Shown: positions 51,691 through 60,387 of the stretch, piece by piece
Layout of the letters: every line of letters begins with the position of its first letter
Position numbering within the stretch: position 1 is the first letter of the stretch
Source: an uncultured Oscillospiraceae bacterium
GTDB taxonomy: Bacteria > Bacillota > Clostridia > Oscillospirales > Oscillospiraceae
Assembly (NCBI GenBank): GCA_944385445.1
Contig: CALWXF010000001.1
Coordinates: 372,001 to 436,000, forward strand
Reading direction: 5' to 3'
DNA: 64,000 bases
Made by a program: the position numbers and the translations under genes
The notes under the pieces: generated by a model
Told to the model about the DNA's origin: nothing
Database searches by the model: none
What the model saw: the letters and a program-made list of their open reading frames with translations, nothing else

Positions 51691-53190
51691 ATGATGGAGA
51701 TTCAACAGGCACTCAAACAATTGGATGAGCTGCAAAAGAAGCTGTACTCTTACACGGCAGCCCAATCCTCCCTGTACTTAGACGGCGTCACTGTGGCCCC
51801 CCGGGACACCTCTGCCGGGCGCGGTGTGGCCCTGGGCATTCTGGCCGGGGAGCAGCACAAGACCCTGTCCGACCCCAAGGTGGGGGAGATGCTGGAGGTG
51901 CTGTCTGCCAATACCGACCAGCTCACCCCAGAGCAGCGCCGTCAGGTGGAACTTCTCACCCGGGACTACCGCCAGCTCTCCCGCATCCCCGCTCAGGAGT
52001 ACATGGAGTACGCCATGCTGGTCAACGAGGCCAGCGATGTGTGGCACCGGGCCAAGGAGACCAACGACTTCCCCCTCTTTGCCCCAGTGCTGGAGAAGCT
52101 GGTGGCGTACAACCGCCGGTTTGCCGGGTATTATGATCCCGACAAAGCCCCCTATGATGCCCTGCTCAACGAGTATGAGCGTGGTATCACCATGGAGCAG
52201 CTGGACCAGTTCTTTGCCACCGTGCGGGACAAGCTGGTGCCTCTCATCCATGCCATTGGGGAGAAGGAGCAGCCGGACGTGAGCTTCCTCCACCGCCACT
52301 ACCCGGTGGAGGCCCAGCGCAAGTTCTCCGACTACCTCATGGAGGTTATGGGCCTGGACCGGGCCCACTGCGGCATTGGGGAGACGGAGCACCCCTTCAC
52401 CCTCAATTTCAATAGTCAGGATGTGCGCATCACCACCCACTACCTGGAGGACGATGTGGCCAGCTCCATGTATTCCGTCATCCATGAGGGAGGACACGCC
52501 CGGTATGAGCTGGATGTAAACCCGGAATACGACTATACCTGCCTGACGGGCGGGGCCTCCATGGGCATCCACGAGAGCCAATCCCGGTTCTATGAAAACC
52601 TCATTGGCCGCTCCCTTCCCTTTGTTCAGGCCATCTTCCCCAAGATGCAGGAGTTCTTCCCCCAGCAGCTGGAGGGGGTGACGGCAGAGCAGATGTACCG
52701 GGCGGTGAATATGGCCCAGCCCTCCCTCATCCGCACTGAGGCCGACGAGCTCACCTACTGCCTCCATGTGATGGTGCGCTATGAGATGGAAAAGCGCCTC
52801 ATCGGCGGCACTCTGGCGGTAAAGGACGTGCCCGCTGAGTGGAATCGACTGTACAAGAAGTACCTGGGGGTGGAGGTGCCCGACGACACCCGCGGCTGTC
52901 TCCAGGACTCCCATTGGTCCGGCGGCGACTTCGGCTACTTCCCCTCCTATGCCCTGGGCAGCGCCTATGGGGCGCAGATGCTGCGCAACATGGAGCGGGA
53001 CGTGGATGTGTGGGGCAGCGTGGCCCGGGGAGATCTGAGCCCTGTCACCCAGTGGCTCACGGAAAAAATCCACCGATATGGTCAGATGCTGGACCCCAAG
53101 CAGCTGGTGCAGCAGTCCTGCGGAGACTTCGACCCCACGGTGTATACAGACTATCTCACGGAAAAATACTCCAAACTTTACAACTTGTGA
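51691..53190 (+). CDS. M32 family metallocarboxypeptidase
   Basis: The 499-residue zinc carboxypeptidase of the Taq/PfuCP type has its active site HEGGHARYE (HExxH, about residues 265-269), preceded by RITTHYLEDDVASSMYSVI and followed by the HESQSRFYENLIGRS glutamate-ligand region. Also typical are DSHWSGGDFGYFPSYALGSA and the N-terminal AAQSSLYLDGVTVAPRDTSA. It is probably a cytoplasmic peptide-recycling enzyme. ATG 51691 or 51694 could be the start; AAAGGAAG precedes both. Confidence 0.95.
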   Translation: MMEIQQALKQLDELQKKLYSYTAAQSSLYLDGVTVAPRDTSAGRGVALGILAGEQHKTLSDPKVGEMLEVLSANTDQLTPEQRRQVELLTRDYRQLSRIPAQEYMEYAMLVNEASDVWHRAKETNDFPLFAPVLEKLVAYNRRFAGYYDPDKAPYDALLNEYERGITMEQLDQFFATVRDKLVPLIHAIGEKEQPDVSFLHRHYPVEAQRKFSDYLMEVMGLDRAHCGIGETEHPFTLNFNSQDVRITTHYLEDDVASSMYSVIHEGGHARYELDVNPEYDYTCLTGGASMGIHESQSRFYENLIGRSLPFVQAIFPKMQEFFPQQLEGVTAEQMYRAVNMAQPSLIRTEADELTYCLHVMVRYEMEKRLIGGTLAVKDVPAEWNRLYKKYLGVEVPDDTRGCLQDSHWSGGDFGYFPSYALGSAYGAQMLRNMERDVDVWGSVARGDLSPVTQWLTEKIHRYGQMLDPKQLVQQSCGDFDPTVYTDYLTEKYSKLYNL

Positions 53191-53200
53191 GGTGACAGAT

Positions 53201-53761
53201 ATGATGTGGACCTTGGAACAGATTGAAGAGCAGAGCCGACAGGCCGTCTGTGAGCTGCTGGACGTGTCCGGCATGACCCCCGGCCAGATTTTGGTGGTGG
53301 GCTGTTCCTCCTCCGAGGTGGTGGGAGGCCACATTGGGAAGGCCTCCAGCCTGGAGACGGCCCAGGCCATCTTCCGTGGCATCTGGCCTGTGGTGCAGGA
53401 GAAGGGCATCTTTTTGGCGGCTCAGTGCTGTGAGCACCTGAACCGGGCCCTTATCATCGAGGGAGACTGCGCCGAACGGTACGGCTATGAGCCGGTGTGC
53501 GTGGTACCCCAGCCCAAGGCGGGCGGCTCCTTTGCCACGACAGCCTGGGCGCAGTTTGACCACCCGGTGGCGGTGGAGCATATCCGGGCCCACGGCGGCC
53601 TGGACATTGGCGGCACCCTCATCGGGATGCACCTGAAGGACGTGGCGGTGCCCGTGCGCCTGAGCCTGGATCACATCGGGGAGGGGCTGCTGCTGTGCGC
53701 CCGTACCCGGCCCAAGTTCATCGGAGGCAGCCGGGCGGTGTACGATGGAGACCCCCGGTAA
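53201..53761 (+). CDS. UPF0340 / TIGR01440 family protein
   Basis: The 186-residue conserved Firmicute protein begins WTLEQIEEQSRQAVCELLDV and contains the family signature LVVGCSSSEVVGGHIGKASS, then LAAQCCEHLNRALIIE and GGLDIGGTLIGMHLKDVAVP. The function is unknown. It is 10 bp after the M32 gene, with GAGGTG upstream. Its end overlaps the following regulator gene by 17 bp, implying translational coupling. Confidence 0.88.
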   Translation: MMWTLEQIEEQSRQAVCELLDVSGMTPGQILVVGCSSSEVVGGHIGKASSLETAQAIFRGIWPVVQEKGIFLAAQCCEHLNRALIIEGDCAERYGYEPVCVVPQPKAGGSFATTAWAQFDHPVAVEHIRAHGGLDIGGTLIGMHLKDVAVPVRLSLDHIGEGLLLCARTRPKFIGGSRAVYDGDPR

Positions 53762-54905
53762 CCGCCTGTTTGCGGGGGCGGTCATCCGGAGAGAGCGTCT
53801 GCGCCGGGATTGGAGCCAGGAGGGGCTGTGCCGTGGCATTTGCACCGTGTCCTACCTCTCCAAAATCGAGCAGGGCAAGGCAGAGGGCAGCTCGGATGTG
53901 ATACGCCTGCTGCTGGAGCGGCTGGACGTGCCCTGGTACGAGGACCAAGAGACCATGGAGGCAGGGGAGAAGTGGGTGGAGCGCTGCTATGAGGCGGTGC
54001 TGTCCGGTGACCCTGAATCCCACCATACACTGGCTCCGGAGTTTGATGCCCAGGCGCCCCGGCTCTCCAGCAGCCCCTATGGGCTGGATGTGGAAGTGCT
54101 GCGGGGCTTTGTCCACCCGGAACAGGCCATGGAGGACATGGGGCTGGAGGAGTATCTGGACCGCCGCCAGCTGGCCCTGTGGCGGGTGCAGCAGGAGCGC
54201 TACCAGGAGGCGTTGGAGCTGTACCCCTGCGCCTATACTTGGCTGCGGGCGGGAATGGACCGCTATGTCCGGGGGGACAGCTACACCGCCGCCGTGGAGT
54301 GCCTGAGCCAGGCCTACCAGCGGGCCAGTGAGCAGGGGTATGTGCGTTTGATGCTGCTTGCCAAGCTGTATATGGGCAACTGCTACTGCAACCAGCTCCA
54401 TTTGGAGCAGATGGAGGAGCAGTACCGGGTGGCACGGCGACTGGCCCAGGCCCTGGAGGATGAGAGCATTCTGCGCAGCATCGCCTATAATCAGGCTTCG
54501 GGATACCTGGAGTGCGGGCAATACCAGAATGCCTATGCCTATTTCTCCACGGTGGACGACCCCACGGTGATGGACCTGCATAAGCTGGCCCTGTGCTGTG
54601 AGAAGCTGGGGCTGACCCAACAGGCTTTGGAGGCCCTGGACCAGGCAGACGGGATGGACTGGGACTGGGAACTGGGCAGACAGATGTGCCATCTGGTGCG
54701 CTACCGCCTGGAGTATCCCGACTATCTGCGCCACACGGAATACGGGGCGCAGCTCTTACAGGTGTTCCAGGACTGCCAGACCCAGCTTCCCATCGGCTAT
54801 GCGGCGTTCCACCTGCCCTGGGTGCTGGAGTGGTACACCGCAAACCGACAGTACCGCAACGCCTACGAGCTTCTCCGGAATTTTCCCATCAAACTGGATT
54901 TATAA
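53745..54905 (+). CDS. XRE-type HTH regulator with TPR-like repeats (RRNPP-like architecture)
   Basis: The 386-residue protein has an N-terminal Cro/CI-type helix-turn-helix (GAVIRRERLRRDWSQEGLCR, then TVSYLSKIEQGKAEGSSDVI) and a long helical C-terminal region (about residues 70-386). Repeat-like phrases there (RYQEALELYPCAYTWLRAGM, DSYTAAVECLSQAYQRASEQ) resemble tetratricopeptides. This is the layout of peptide-responsive RRNPP regulators, but many TPR regulators do not bind peptides. It overlaps the UPF0340 gene by 17 bp. An MFS transporter gene follows after a terminator. Confidence 0.78.
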   Translation: METPGNRLFAGAVIRRERLRRDWSQEGLCRGICTVSYLSKIEQGKAEGSSDVIRLLLERLDVPWYEDQETMEAGEKWVERCYEAVLSGDPESHHTLAPEFDAQAPRLSSSPYGLDVEVLRGFVHPEQAMEDMGLEEYLDRRQLALWRVQQERYQEALELYPCAYTWLRAGMDRYVRGDSYTAAVECLSQAYQRASEQGYVRLMLLAKLYMGNCYCNQLHLEQMEEQYRVARRLAQALEDESILRSIAYNQASGYLECGQYQNAYAYFSTVDDPTVMDLHKLALCCEKLGLTQQALEALDQADGMDWDWELGRQMCHLVRYRLEYPDYLRHTEYGAQLLQVFQDCQTQLPIGYAAFHLPWVLEWYTANRQYRNAYELLRNFPIKLDL

Positions 54906-54911
54906 CCCAGT

Positions 54912-54954
54912 AAGGCCCTCCCTTGGGAGAACATTTTCCCAAAGGAAGGGCCTT
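54912..54954 (+). terminator. Terminator after the XRE-TPR gene
   Basis: AAGGCCCTCCCTTGGGA pairs with TCCCAAAGGAAGGGCCTT (two small irregularities), followed by TTTCT. Confidence 0.85.
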
Positions 54955-55000
54955 TTTCTACCCTTACCCCCTGTGCTACCATGAATGTGAGGTGAAACAC

Positions 55001-56230
55001 ATGAGACAGACCCTGTGGACGAAAAACTTTACCCTGGTCACCCTGGCCACCACCTTGGGGGCCGTGGGAGGCATTGCGGGCAGCTTTGCACTGTCCTTTC
55101 TGGTCTTTGATGAGACGGGGAGCACCTTGGCCTCCGCCCTCATTTTGGCTATTCAGTTGGTGCCCTATTTTGTCATCCCTCTGTTTGCCGCCCCCTGGAT
55201 GGACCGGATGCCCCGTAAGCCGTTTCTGGTGGGTGGGGATGTGCTCAATGGCATCCTTTACGGGGCGGCGGGGTTATACCTGATGTTCTGGGACTTTCAC
55301 TACCTGGGGTATCTGAGCTTTTCCCTGTTGCTGGCCTCCCTGAGTGCCTTTGATGAGCTAGCTTATAACTGTATCTATCCCAAGCTCATCCCCAGCGGCC
55401 TGGAGGAGAAGGGGTATGCGGTGTCCGCTACCCTCTATCCGGTGCTCAAGGTCATCATGACCCCGGTGGCGGCGGTGCTGCTGGACACGGTGGGGGTGGC
55501 GTGGATTCTCCTCATTCAGGCCGGACTGTCCCTGCTGGCGGCGGGAGTGGAGAGCCACATCCAGCTGGTGGAGCATGTGGAAAAGGGGGGAGCCCGGTTT
55601 TCCTTAGCGCTGTGGTGGGGGGACATCCGCGAGGCCGCCCGGTACCTGAAACAGGAGAAGGGCCTGCGCAGCATCTACAGTTACATGGCGGTGACCAACG
55701 GAGTGGCCAGCGGATACTCCCCGCTGCTGGTGGCCTTTTTCCGCACCATGCCGGGGATGAGCGCCTTCCTGTACGGTCTGTTCTCAGTGGCGGAGTTTGT
55801 GGGGCGCAGCCTGGGCGGTGTGGTGCAGTACCGGGTGCGCATTCCCGACGAGAAAAAGTACGGCTTCGCCTTCTTTGTCTACCAGTTTTACGAGGTTATG
55901 GATATGTGCCTATTGTGGCTGCCCTATCCCCTGATGCTCCTCAACCGGGCCAGTGCAGGTTTTCTGGGGGTGAACAGCGCCACCATGCGCCAGGCAGCGG
56001 TGCAGCGGTACCTCCCTGAGGGGCTCCGGGCCAGAATCAACGCCTTTGAGAGCATGTGCATTATGGCTGCTTCCAGCCTGTGCAGCCTGGGGATGGGAGC
56101 GCTGGGGGAGGTGCTGGATGTGAGGGTGTGCGTTACCCTGGGAGCTGCCTTTACTCTCGTGGTGTGCTGGCTCACCATCTGGAAAAACCGGGCACAAGTG
56201 CGGCAGGTCTATCAGCCTGGACGGGATTGA
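55001..56230 (+). CDS. MFS transporter
   Basis: The 409-residue protein has twelve predicted helices. The N-terminal phrases TLGAVGGIAGSFALSFLVFD and APWMDRMPRKPFLVGGDVLN (motif A-like loop between helices 2 and 3) match the MFS group that includes macrolide-efflux-like exporters. Start ATG 55001 follows GAGGTG at 54989-54994; the ORF upstream of it runs through the terminator. A four-codon ORF (ATG AAT GTG AGG TGA) immediately precedes it and overlaps its ribosome site. The substrate is unknown; the XRE-TPR regulator upstream may control it. Confidence 0.87.
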   Translation: MRQTLWTKNFTLVTLATTLGAVGGIAGSFALSFLVFDETGSTLASALILAIQLVPYFVIPLFAAPWMDRMPRKPFLVGGDVLNGILYGAAGLYLMFWDFHYLGYLSFSLLLASLSAFDELAYNCIYPKLIPSGLEEKGYAVSATLYPVLKVIMTPVAAVLLDTVGVAWILLIQAGLSLLAAGVESHIQLVEHVEKGGARFSLALWWGDIREAARYLKQEKGLRSIYSYMAVTNGVASGYSPLLVAFFRTMPGMSAFLYGLFSVAEFVGRSLGGVVQYRVRIPDEKKYGFAFFVYQFYEVMDMCLLWLPYPLMLLNRASAGFLGVNSATMRQAAVQRYLPEGLRARINAFESMCIMAASSLCSLGMGALGEVLDVRVCVTLGAAFTLVVCWLTIWKNRAQVRQVYQPGRD

Positions 56231-56289
56231 GAATGAAATGCATGTTTCTGAGATTTTGAGACAGAATACCAGAAAAGGAGGCGCACGCC

Positions 56290-56961
56290 ATGCCTGTTCT
56301 CACCCTCTGTCTCACCACGGTGGGGTCCTTTGCCGTTTTATTTCTGTCGGCGAAACTCATCGGACACAAGCAGATTGCCCAGTTGGATTTTTTCGACTAT
56401 ATCACCGGAATCACCATCGGCTCCATCGCCGCCGAGATGGCCACCGAGCTGGAGGAGCCCTGGAAACCCATGATTGCCATGGTGATTTACGGCGGCATTA
56501 CCTTGGCCTTGAGCCTCATTTCCAGCCGATTTCCCCGCTCTCGAAAGTATCTCAACGGCACCCCCACCATCTTAATGGACCACGGCAAGCTGTACTATGA
56601 GAATCTGAAAAAGGCCCGGCTGGACTTGAGCGAGTTTCTGGTCCTATGCCGCCAACAGGGGTATTTTGACCTGACCACCATCCAGACGGCCATTTTCGAG
56701 TACAACGGTAAACTCACCATCCTGCCGGTCACCACCCAGCGGCCGGTGACGCCCCAGGACCTGGACTTGAGCCCGGACCAGGAGCTCATCTTCACCGAGC
56801 TCATCATGGACGGGCGCATTCTGGAGGAGAACCTCCACCGCATGGGGCTGGACCGGACCTGGCTGGAAAAACAGCTCAAGCAGCGCCACATTTCCTCTGC
56901 CAAAGAGGTGTTTTTGGCGGTGTGTGACCGCAATCTGAAATTTGTGCTGTTCGAAAAATAG
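56290..56961 (+). CDS. DUF421 family membrane protein (YetF-like)
   Basis: The 223-residue protein has three N-terminal helices (LTLCLTTVGSFAVLFLSAKL and following) and a cytoplasmic YetF-type domain with LDFFDYITGITIGSIAAEMA, GTPTILMDHGKLYYENLKKA, and LCRQQGYFDLTTIQTAIFEY. The family is widespread in spore formers; some members sit in spore membranes, but activity is not established. AAAAGGAGG precedes the ATG. It is 59 bp after the MFS gene and may share its transcript. Confidence 0.9.
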   Translation: MPVLTLCLTTVGSFAVLFLSAKLIGHKQIAQLDFFDYITGITIGSIAAEMATELEEPWKPMIAMVIYGGITLALSLISSRFPRSRKYLNGTPTILMDHGKLYYENLKKARLDLSEFLVLCRQQGYFDLTTIQTAIFEYNGKLTILPVTTQRPVTPQDLDLSPDQELIFTELIMDGRILEENLHRMGLDRTWLEKQLKQRHISSAKEVFLAVCDRNLKFVLFEK

Positions 56962-56968
56962 CGATGAG

Positions 56969-57004
56969 ATACCCCCGGCTGTATGTATCCACAGCCGGGG
57001 GTAT
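56969..57004. terminator. Bidirectional terminator between the DUF421 and ABC-F genes
   Basis: A perfect 14-bp inverted repeat ATACCCCCGGCTGT / ACAGCCGGGGGTAT with an eight-base loop, followed by TTTTGTC on the plus strand. Confidence 0.85.
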
Positions 57005-57009
57005 TTTGT

Positions 57010-58548
57010 CTAGAGATTCACTTCTTCCAGCCCATTGGGGGTCAGCTTCAGCACCCGCTGGCACACCTGGGAGAGGTATTGCCGATCGTGGGACACGCTG
57101 AGGATGGCTCCCGGAAACTCCGCCAGAACCTGGCGAATCACCGGGGCGGAGAGGGGAGAGAAGTTGCGGGTGGGCTCGTCCAGCAAGAGGACATTGCTGC
57201 CACGGAGCACCATGGCAAGAAACAGCAGCTTGGCGCATTGGCCGCCGCTGAGGGAGGCGGCGGGATGGTCCATCTCCTCCGCCTGGTACTTCATGGCCCC
57301 CAACAGGGTACGGGCCCGGGTGATGTCCTCCTTCCGCCCGGAGGGGGCCAGAATTTCCACCGGCGTCTGGCCCCGGGGCAGCTGGTCAAAGTAGTTCTGG
57401 GCCATATAGGCCGCCCGAATGTCGTCCCGGGGCAAGAGCTGGTCCGCCAACAGCTTGAGCAGGGTGGACTTGCCCACTCCGTTGGGGCCTATGATCCCAA
57501 TTTTCTCCGGGCCGGTGACCCACAGGTGGAGGTTGCGGGCCAACACCCGGTCTCCGGCGGTGAGCTGGGGCAGGTCCAGGCGCAGCACCGTTTTCCCGGC
57601 GGGCAGTGCGGCCTTGACCGGGTCAAAGGCGGCTAGAATGGCTTCCTCCCACTCGGGCATGGGGGTCATCTGCTCCGCCTCCCGTTGGAAGCGGCGGCCC
57701 AAGGACTGCACGGCGTGCATCTTTTTCTTCAATAGACGGCCGCCGTGGGGGTCCTGCCTGGAGATGGTGGCCTGTTGGTGGTCCACCTTGTCCCGAATTT
57801 TCCGGTAGGTCTCCAGCTTGGCCTGATATTGGGCGTGCTCCTTTCGGGAGATCTGCTCCTGTTGGGCAAAGGCCGCCTGGCGCTGGGCGGTATAGGAGGC
57901 ATAGTCCAGGTTGGATACCGTGCACCGGGCGGTGGTGCGGCGGCGCAGCCGCTCCAGATGGATGACCACGTTGGCGGTGCGGGTGAGCAGCAGCTGGTCG
58001 TGGGAGACGTACAGGACAGGGACAGGGCAGGAGAGAAGAAAATCCTCCAGCCACTCTACCGTCTCCACATCTAGGTCGTTGGACGGCTCGTCCAGCAGGA
58101 GCAGGTCCGGCTGGGCCAGCAGCAACAGACAAAGGCGCAGTTTTACCCGTTCCCCCCCGGACAGGGTGGACATGGGCCGCCAATCGTAGAACAGCCCCTC
58201 GTCCAGTCCCAGCTGTCGGGCGGTGCGGGAAATCTCTCGGGGGTCGGCATCCTCAAAGCCGAGGGCGGACTGGCAGTAGTCCAGCACCGATAGTTCCAGC
58301 GCTTCCGGGGGCAGCTCCTGGGCCAGATACCCCTTGCGGCATCCGTGGTCGATGACCTCCCCCGTCCAGTCGGCGTAGCCCTCCACCAGGGCGGGGTCAT
58401 ACAGGAGCTTGAGCACCGTGGATTTTCCGTTTCCCTCCTCGCCGATGAGGGCGGCCCGGTCTCCGGGGCCCAGCACGAAGCTCAGGTCGTCCACCAGTAC
58501 CGTGAGGTCCTTTTTGTGGGTAATGGTGAGATGTTTGACTTGTATCAT
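57010..58548 (-). CDS. ABC-F ATPase, probable ribosome-protection antibiotic resistance factor
   Basis: The 512-residue protein has two ABC domains and no membrane segment. The first has Walker A GEEGNGKST (36-44), signature LSGGERVKLRL and Walker B LLLLDEPSNDLD. A charged, helical interdomain linker (about residues 185-290, QEQISRKEHAQYQAKLETYR) follows. The second has GPNGVGKST, LSGGQCAKLLFL and LLLDEPTRNFSPLS. ABC-F proteins of the ARE class bind the ribosomal E site and displace drugs such as lincosamides, pleuromutilins and streptogramin A. ATG 58548 follows AAAGGAGCG. The leader contains an attenuator (separate entries), strengthening the resistance assignment; the drug range is not predictable. 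Confidence 0.87.
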   Translation of the reverse strand: MIQVKHLTITHKKDLTVLVDDLSFVLGPGDRAALIGEEGNGKSTVLKLLYDPALVEGYADWTGEVIDHGCRKGYLAQELPPEALELSVLDYCQSALGFEDADPREISRTARQLGLDEGLFYDWRPMSTLSGGERVKLRLCLLLLAQPDLLLLDEPSNDLDVETVEWLEDFLLSCPVPVLYVSHDQLLLTRTANVVIHLERLRRRTTARCTVSNLDYASYTAQRQAAFAQQEQISRKEHAQYQAKLETYRKIRDKVDHQQATISRQDPHGGRLLKKKMHAVQSLGRRFQREAEQMTPMPEWEEAILAAFDPVKAALPAGKTVLRLDLPQLTAGDRVLARNLHLWVTGPEKIGIIGPNGVGKSTLLKLLADQLLPRDDIRAAYMAQNYFDQLPRGQTPVEILAPSGRKEDITRARTLLGAMKYQAEEMDHPAASLSGGQCAKLLFLAMVLRGSNVLLLDEPTRNFSPLSAPVIRQVLAEFPGAILSVSHDRQYLSQVCQRVLKLTPNGLEEVNL

Positions 58549-58579
58549 GGTCAATCGCTCCTTTCGCAGCAAACAAAAA

Positions 58580-58610
58580 AGTCTGTCCTCGCATGACACG
58601 AGGACAGACT
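58580..58610 (-). terminator. Intrinsic terminator in the ABC-F leader (attenuator)
   Basis: On the minus strand a perfect 12-bp stem AGTCTGTCCTCG / CGAGGACAGACT, loop TGTCATG, followed by TTTTT. It lies between the promoter and the gene, about 30 bp before the gene start, so it would stop transcription unless an alternative fold prevents it. Confidence 0.88.
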
Positions 58611-58665
58611 GACGCAACGAAAGGCAAACCCTGTGCGAAGGGAGAACATCTCCCCAGACAGAGTG

Positions 58666-58757
58666 GTCAGTAAACTGTTCCTCGCGTCACGAAAACCAAG
58701 GCCCATGGCTTCATGGACCAAACACTGGTATACAATCATGACAGGAAACAGTTTACT
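58666..58757 (-). promoter_or_regulatory. Anti-terminator / anti-anti-terminator arms of the ABC-F leader
   Basis: On the minus strand AGTAAACTGTTTCC (58744-58757, overlapping the MNK stop codon) pairs with GGAACAGTTTACT (58669-58681). The same downstream segment, extended to 58666-58684 (CGAGGAACAGTTTACTGAC), can instead pair over 15 bp, with two small bulges, with GTCAGTCTGTCCTCG (58599-58613), the left arm of the terminator and its flank. The two pairings exclude each other. Confidence 0.75.
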
Positions 58758-58764
58758 TGTTCAT
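58753..58764 (-). CDS. Three-codon leader ORF (MNK) of the ABC-F attenuator
   Basis: ATG AAC AAG TAA, preceded by AAAGGGTG at suitable spacing and about 25 nt after the predicted transcription start. Its stop codon lies in the first regulatory arm, so a ribosome stalled here would block that pairing. Short leader ORFs of this kind are known upstream of inducible ribosome-protection and Erm genes. Confidence 0.6.
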   Translation of the reverse strand: MNK

Positions 58765-58795
58765 ACTTTCACCCTTTGCGTATGAGATTAAAAAT

Positions 58796-58824
58796 AGTGT
58801 AGCACAGATAAAATCTGCCGTCAA
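58796..58824 (-). promoter_or_regulatory. Sigma-A promoter of the ABC-F leader
   Basis: On the minus strand TTGACG, 17-bp spacer, TACACT. It lies in the 287-bp gap between the MATE and ABC-F genes and gives a leader of about 240 nt. Confidence 0.7.
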
Positions 58825-58835
58825 GAGAGGGCGGC

Positions 58836-60209
58836 TCAGGCGGTGTGGTGCATCCCATTCTCCAGCCGCCGGAACAGTCGGCCCAAAGTGACCACGGCTG
58901 CCACCGCCAGGATGACCTCGGCACAGAACTGGGCCCAGGCCAGGCCATGCAGAGGGAAGAGCAGATTGAGAATGTACAGGGCGGGAATTTCCAATACTAC
59001 CTTGCGTAGAATGGCGAAGATCAGGGAGTTCCGTCCCAGGCCGCAGGCCTGGAAGACACCCACCGCCAAGAAGTCGGCGGCAAAGAAGGGGAGAGCCAGA
59101 CACATGGCCCGCAGGAAGGAACTGCCGTAGGAGACCACTTCCGGGTTGCTCATAAACAGAGTGATGAGCTGGGGACTGAAAAGGAAGTAGCAGGCGGTGA
59201 CCACCACCAGGAAGGACACGGAGATTTTGGCGGTAAAGGTGATGCCGTGCTTCATGCGCTGGTAGTTTCGGCTGGCATAGTTGTAACTCACCAGGGGCAT
59301 GAGGCCCTGGGACAGGCCCATGGCCACATACATGGGTACCATGTAGATTTTATAGGAGATGCCCATGGCGGCCACGGCGTTGGCGCCAAAGGGGGCGGTG
59401 AAGTTGTTGAGCACCGTCATGCCGGTGACGTTGAGCAGGTTCTGGATAGAGGCGGGAATGCCCACGCCGCACACCCCTTTGACGATGTCACCTTGGAAGG
59501 TGAAGTGCTTGGGGTGGATGCGCACAAAGGTATTGCCTCGGCGCACCCACAGCAGGACAAAGAAGTACAGACAGGCCACACAGTTGGAGATGCAGGTGGC
59601 CAGGCCTGCTCCGGCGGCCCCCATGTGGAAGCCCCAGGGGAGGATAAAGATGGGGTCCAGAATGATGTTGAGCAGGCATCCACTCATGGTGCCGATGCTG
59701 GCGTGGAGGGAGGCCCCCTCTGAGCGTACCAAGTAGGCCATAACTACGTTCAAAATGGCGGGGACGGCGCCCAGCCCGGTGGTCCAGGTCAGATACCCGG
59801 TGGTGCTGGCGGCGGTCTGGGCGTCTGCACCCAGTACGGTGAGCAGGGGCACACGCAGGAGGAAATAGAGCAGTGAGAAGAGCAGTCCACAGAAAATGGA
59901 GCAGTAAAAGCCAAAAGCGGAGCTTTTATACACGGTGTCATAGTCTTTCCGGCCCAGGGCACGGCTCATCATGCTGGAGCTGCCCACGCCGAAGAGGTTG
60001 TTGACGGCGTTGAAGGCCAACAAAACCGGAGCCGCCAGGGTGACGGCGGCGTTTTCCACAGGGTTATTGAGCATACCTACAAAAAAGGTATCTGCCAGGT
60101 TGTACAGCACCATGACCAGGGAGCTCATCACCGTGGGGATGGCCAGGGTGGCAATGGCCTTGGGAATGGGAGTGGATTCAAAGAGCTGGGTTTTGTCGTT
60201 GGGGTTCAA
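58836..60209 (-). CDS. MATE family efflux transporter
   Basis: The 457-residue protein has twelve helices in the MATE fold. Hallmarks: TPIPKAIATLAIPTVMSSLV at the N-terminus, LYNLADTFFVGMLNNPVENA, FGVGSSSMMSRALGRKDYD, and the second half repeat (MGLSQGLMPLVSYNYASRNY). It most resembles the NorM/VmrA-like multidrug exporters of Clostridia. The start codon appears to be TTG 60209, with AAAGGAGGGG about ten bases upstream; no ATG fits. The ABC-F gene follows on the same strand but has its own promoter. Confidence 0.9.
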   Translation of the reverse strand: MNPNDKTQLFESTPIPKAIATLAIPTVMSSLVMVLYNLADTFFVGMLNNPVENAAVTLAAPVLLAFNAVNNLFGVGSSSMMSRALGRKDYDTVYKSSAFGFYCSIFCGLLFSLLYFLLRVPLLTVLGADAQTAASTTGYLTWTTGLGAVPAILNVVMAYLVRSEGASLHASIGTMSGCLLNIILDPIFILPWGFHMGAAGAGLATCISNCVACLYFFVLLWVRRGNTFVRIHPKHFTFQGDIVKGVCGVGIPASIQNLLNVTGMTVLNNFTAPFGANAVAAMGISYKIYMVPMYVAMGLSQGLMPLVSYNYASRNYQRMKHGITFTAKISVSFLVVVTACYFLFSPQLITLFMSNPEVVSYGSSFLRAMCLALPFFAADFLAVGVFQACGLGRNSLIFAILRKVVLEIPALYILNLLFPLHGLAWAQFCAEVILAVAAVVTLGRLFRRLENGMHHTA

Positions 60210-60247
60210 GGGTGAAACTCCCCTCCTTTGAAAATTTGTGTGATTCT

Positions 60248-60276
60248 ATTATACGCCTTTCCCGAGAAAAGGGCAA
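60248..60276 (-). promoter_or_regulatory. Sigma-A promoter for the MATE gene
   Basis: On the minus strand TTGCCC, 17-bp spacer, perfect TATAAT; leader about 30 nt. Confidence 0.7.
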
Positions 60277-60387
60277 GATAGGGAGGGGCGACCGGGGCAC
60301 GAAGGGGAGGGGCCCGACTGTTTGGCCCCGGTAAGTTGTCTTTTTGGCTAAAATACTCACATGGGAACAGAAAGGAGCAATTGTTTG

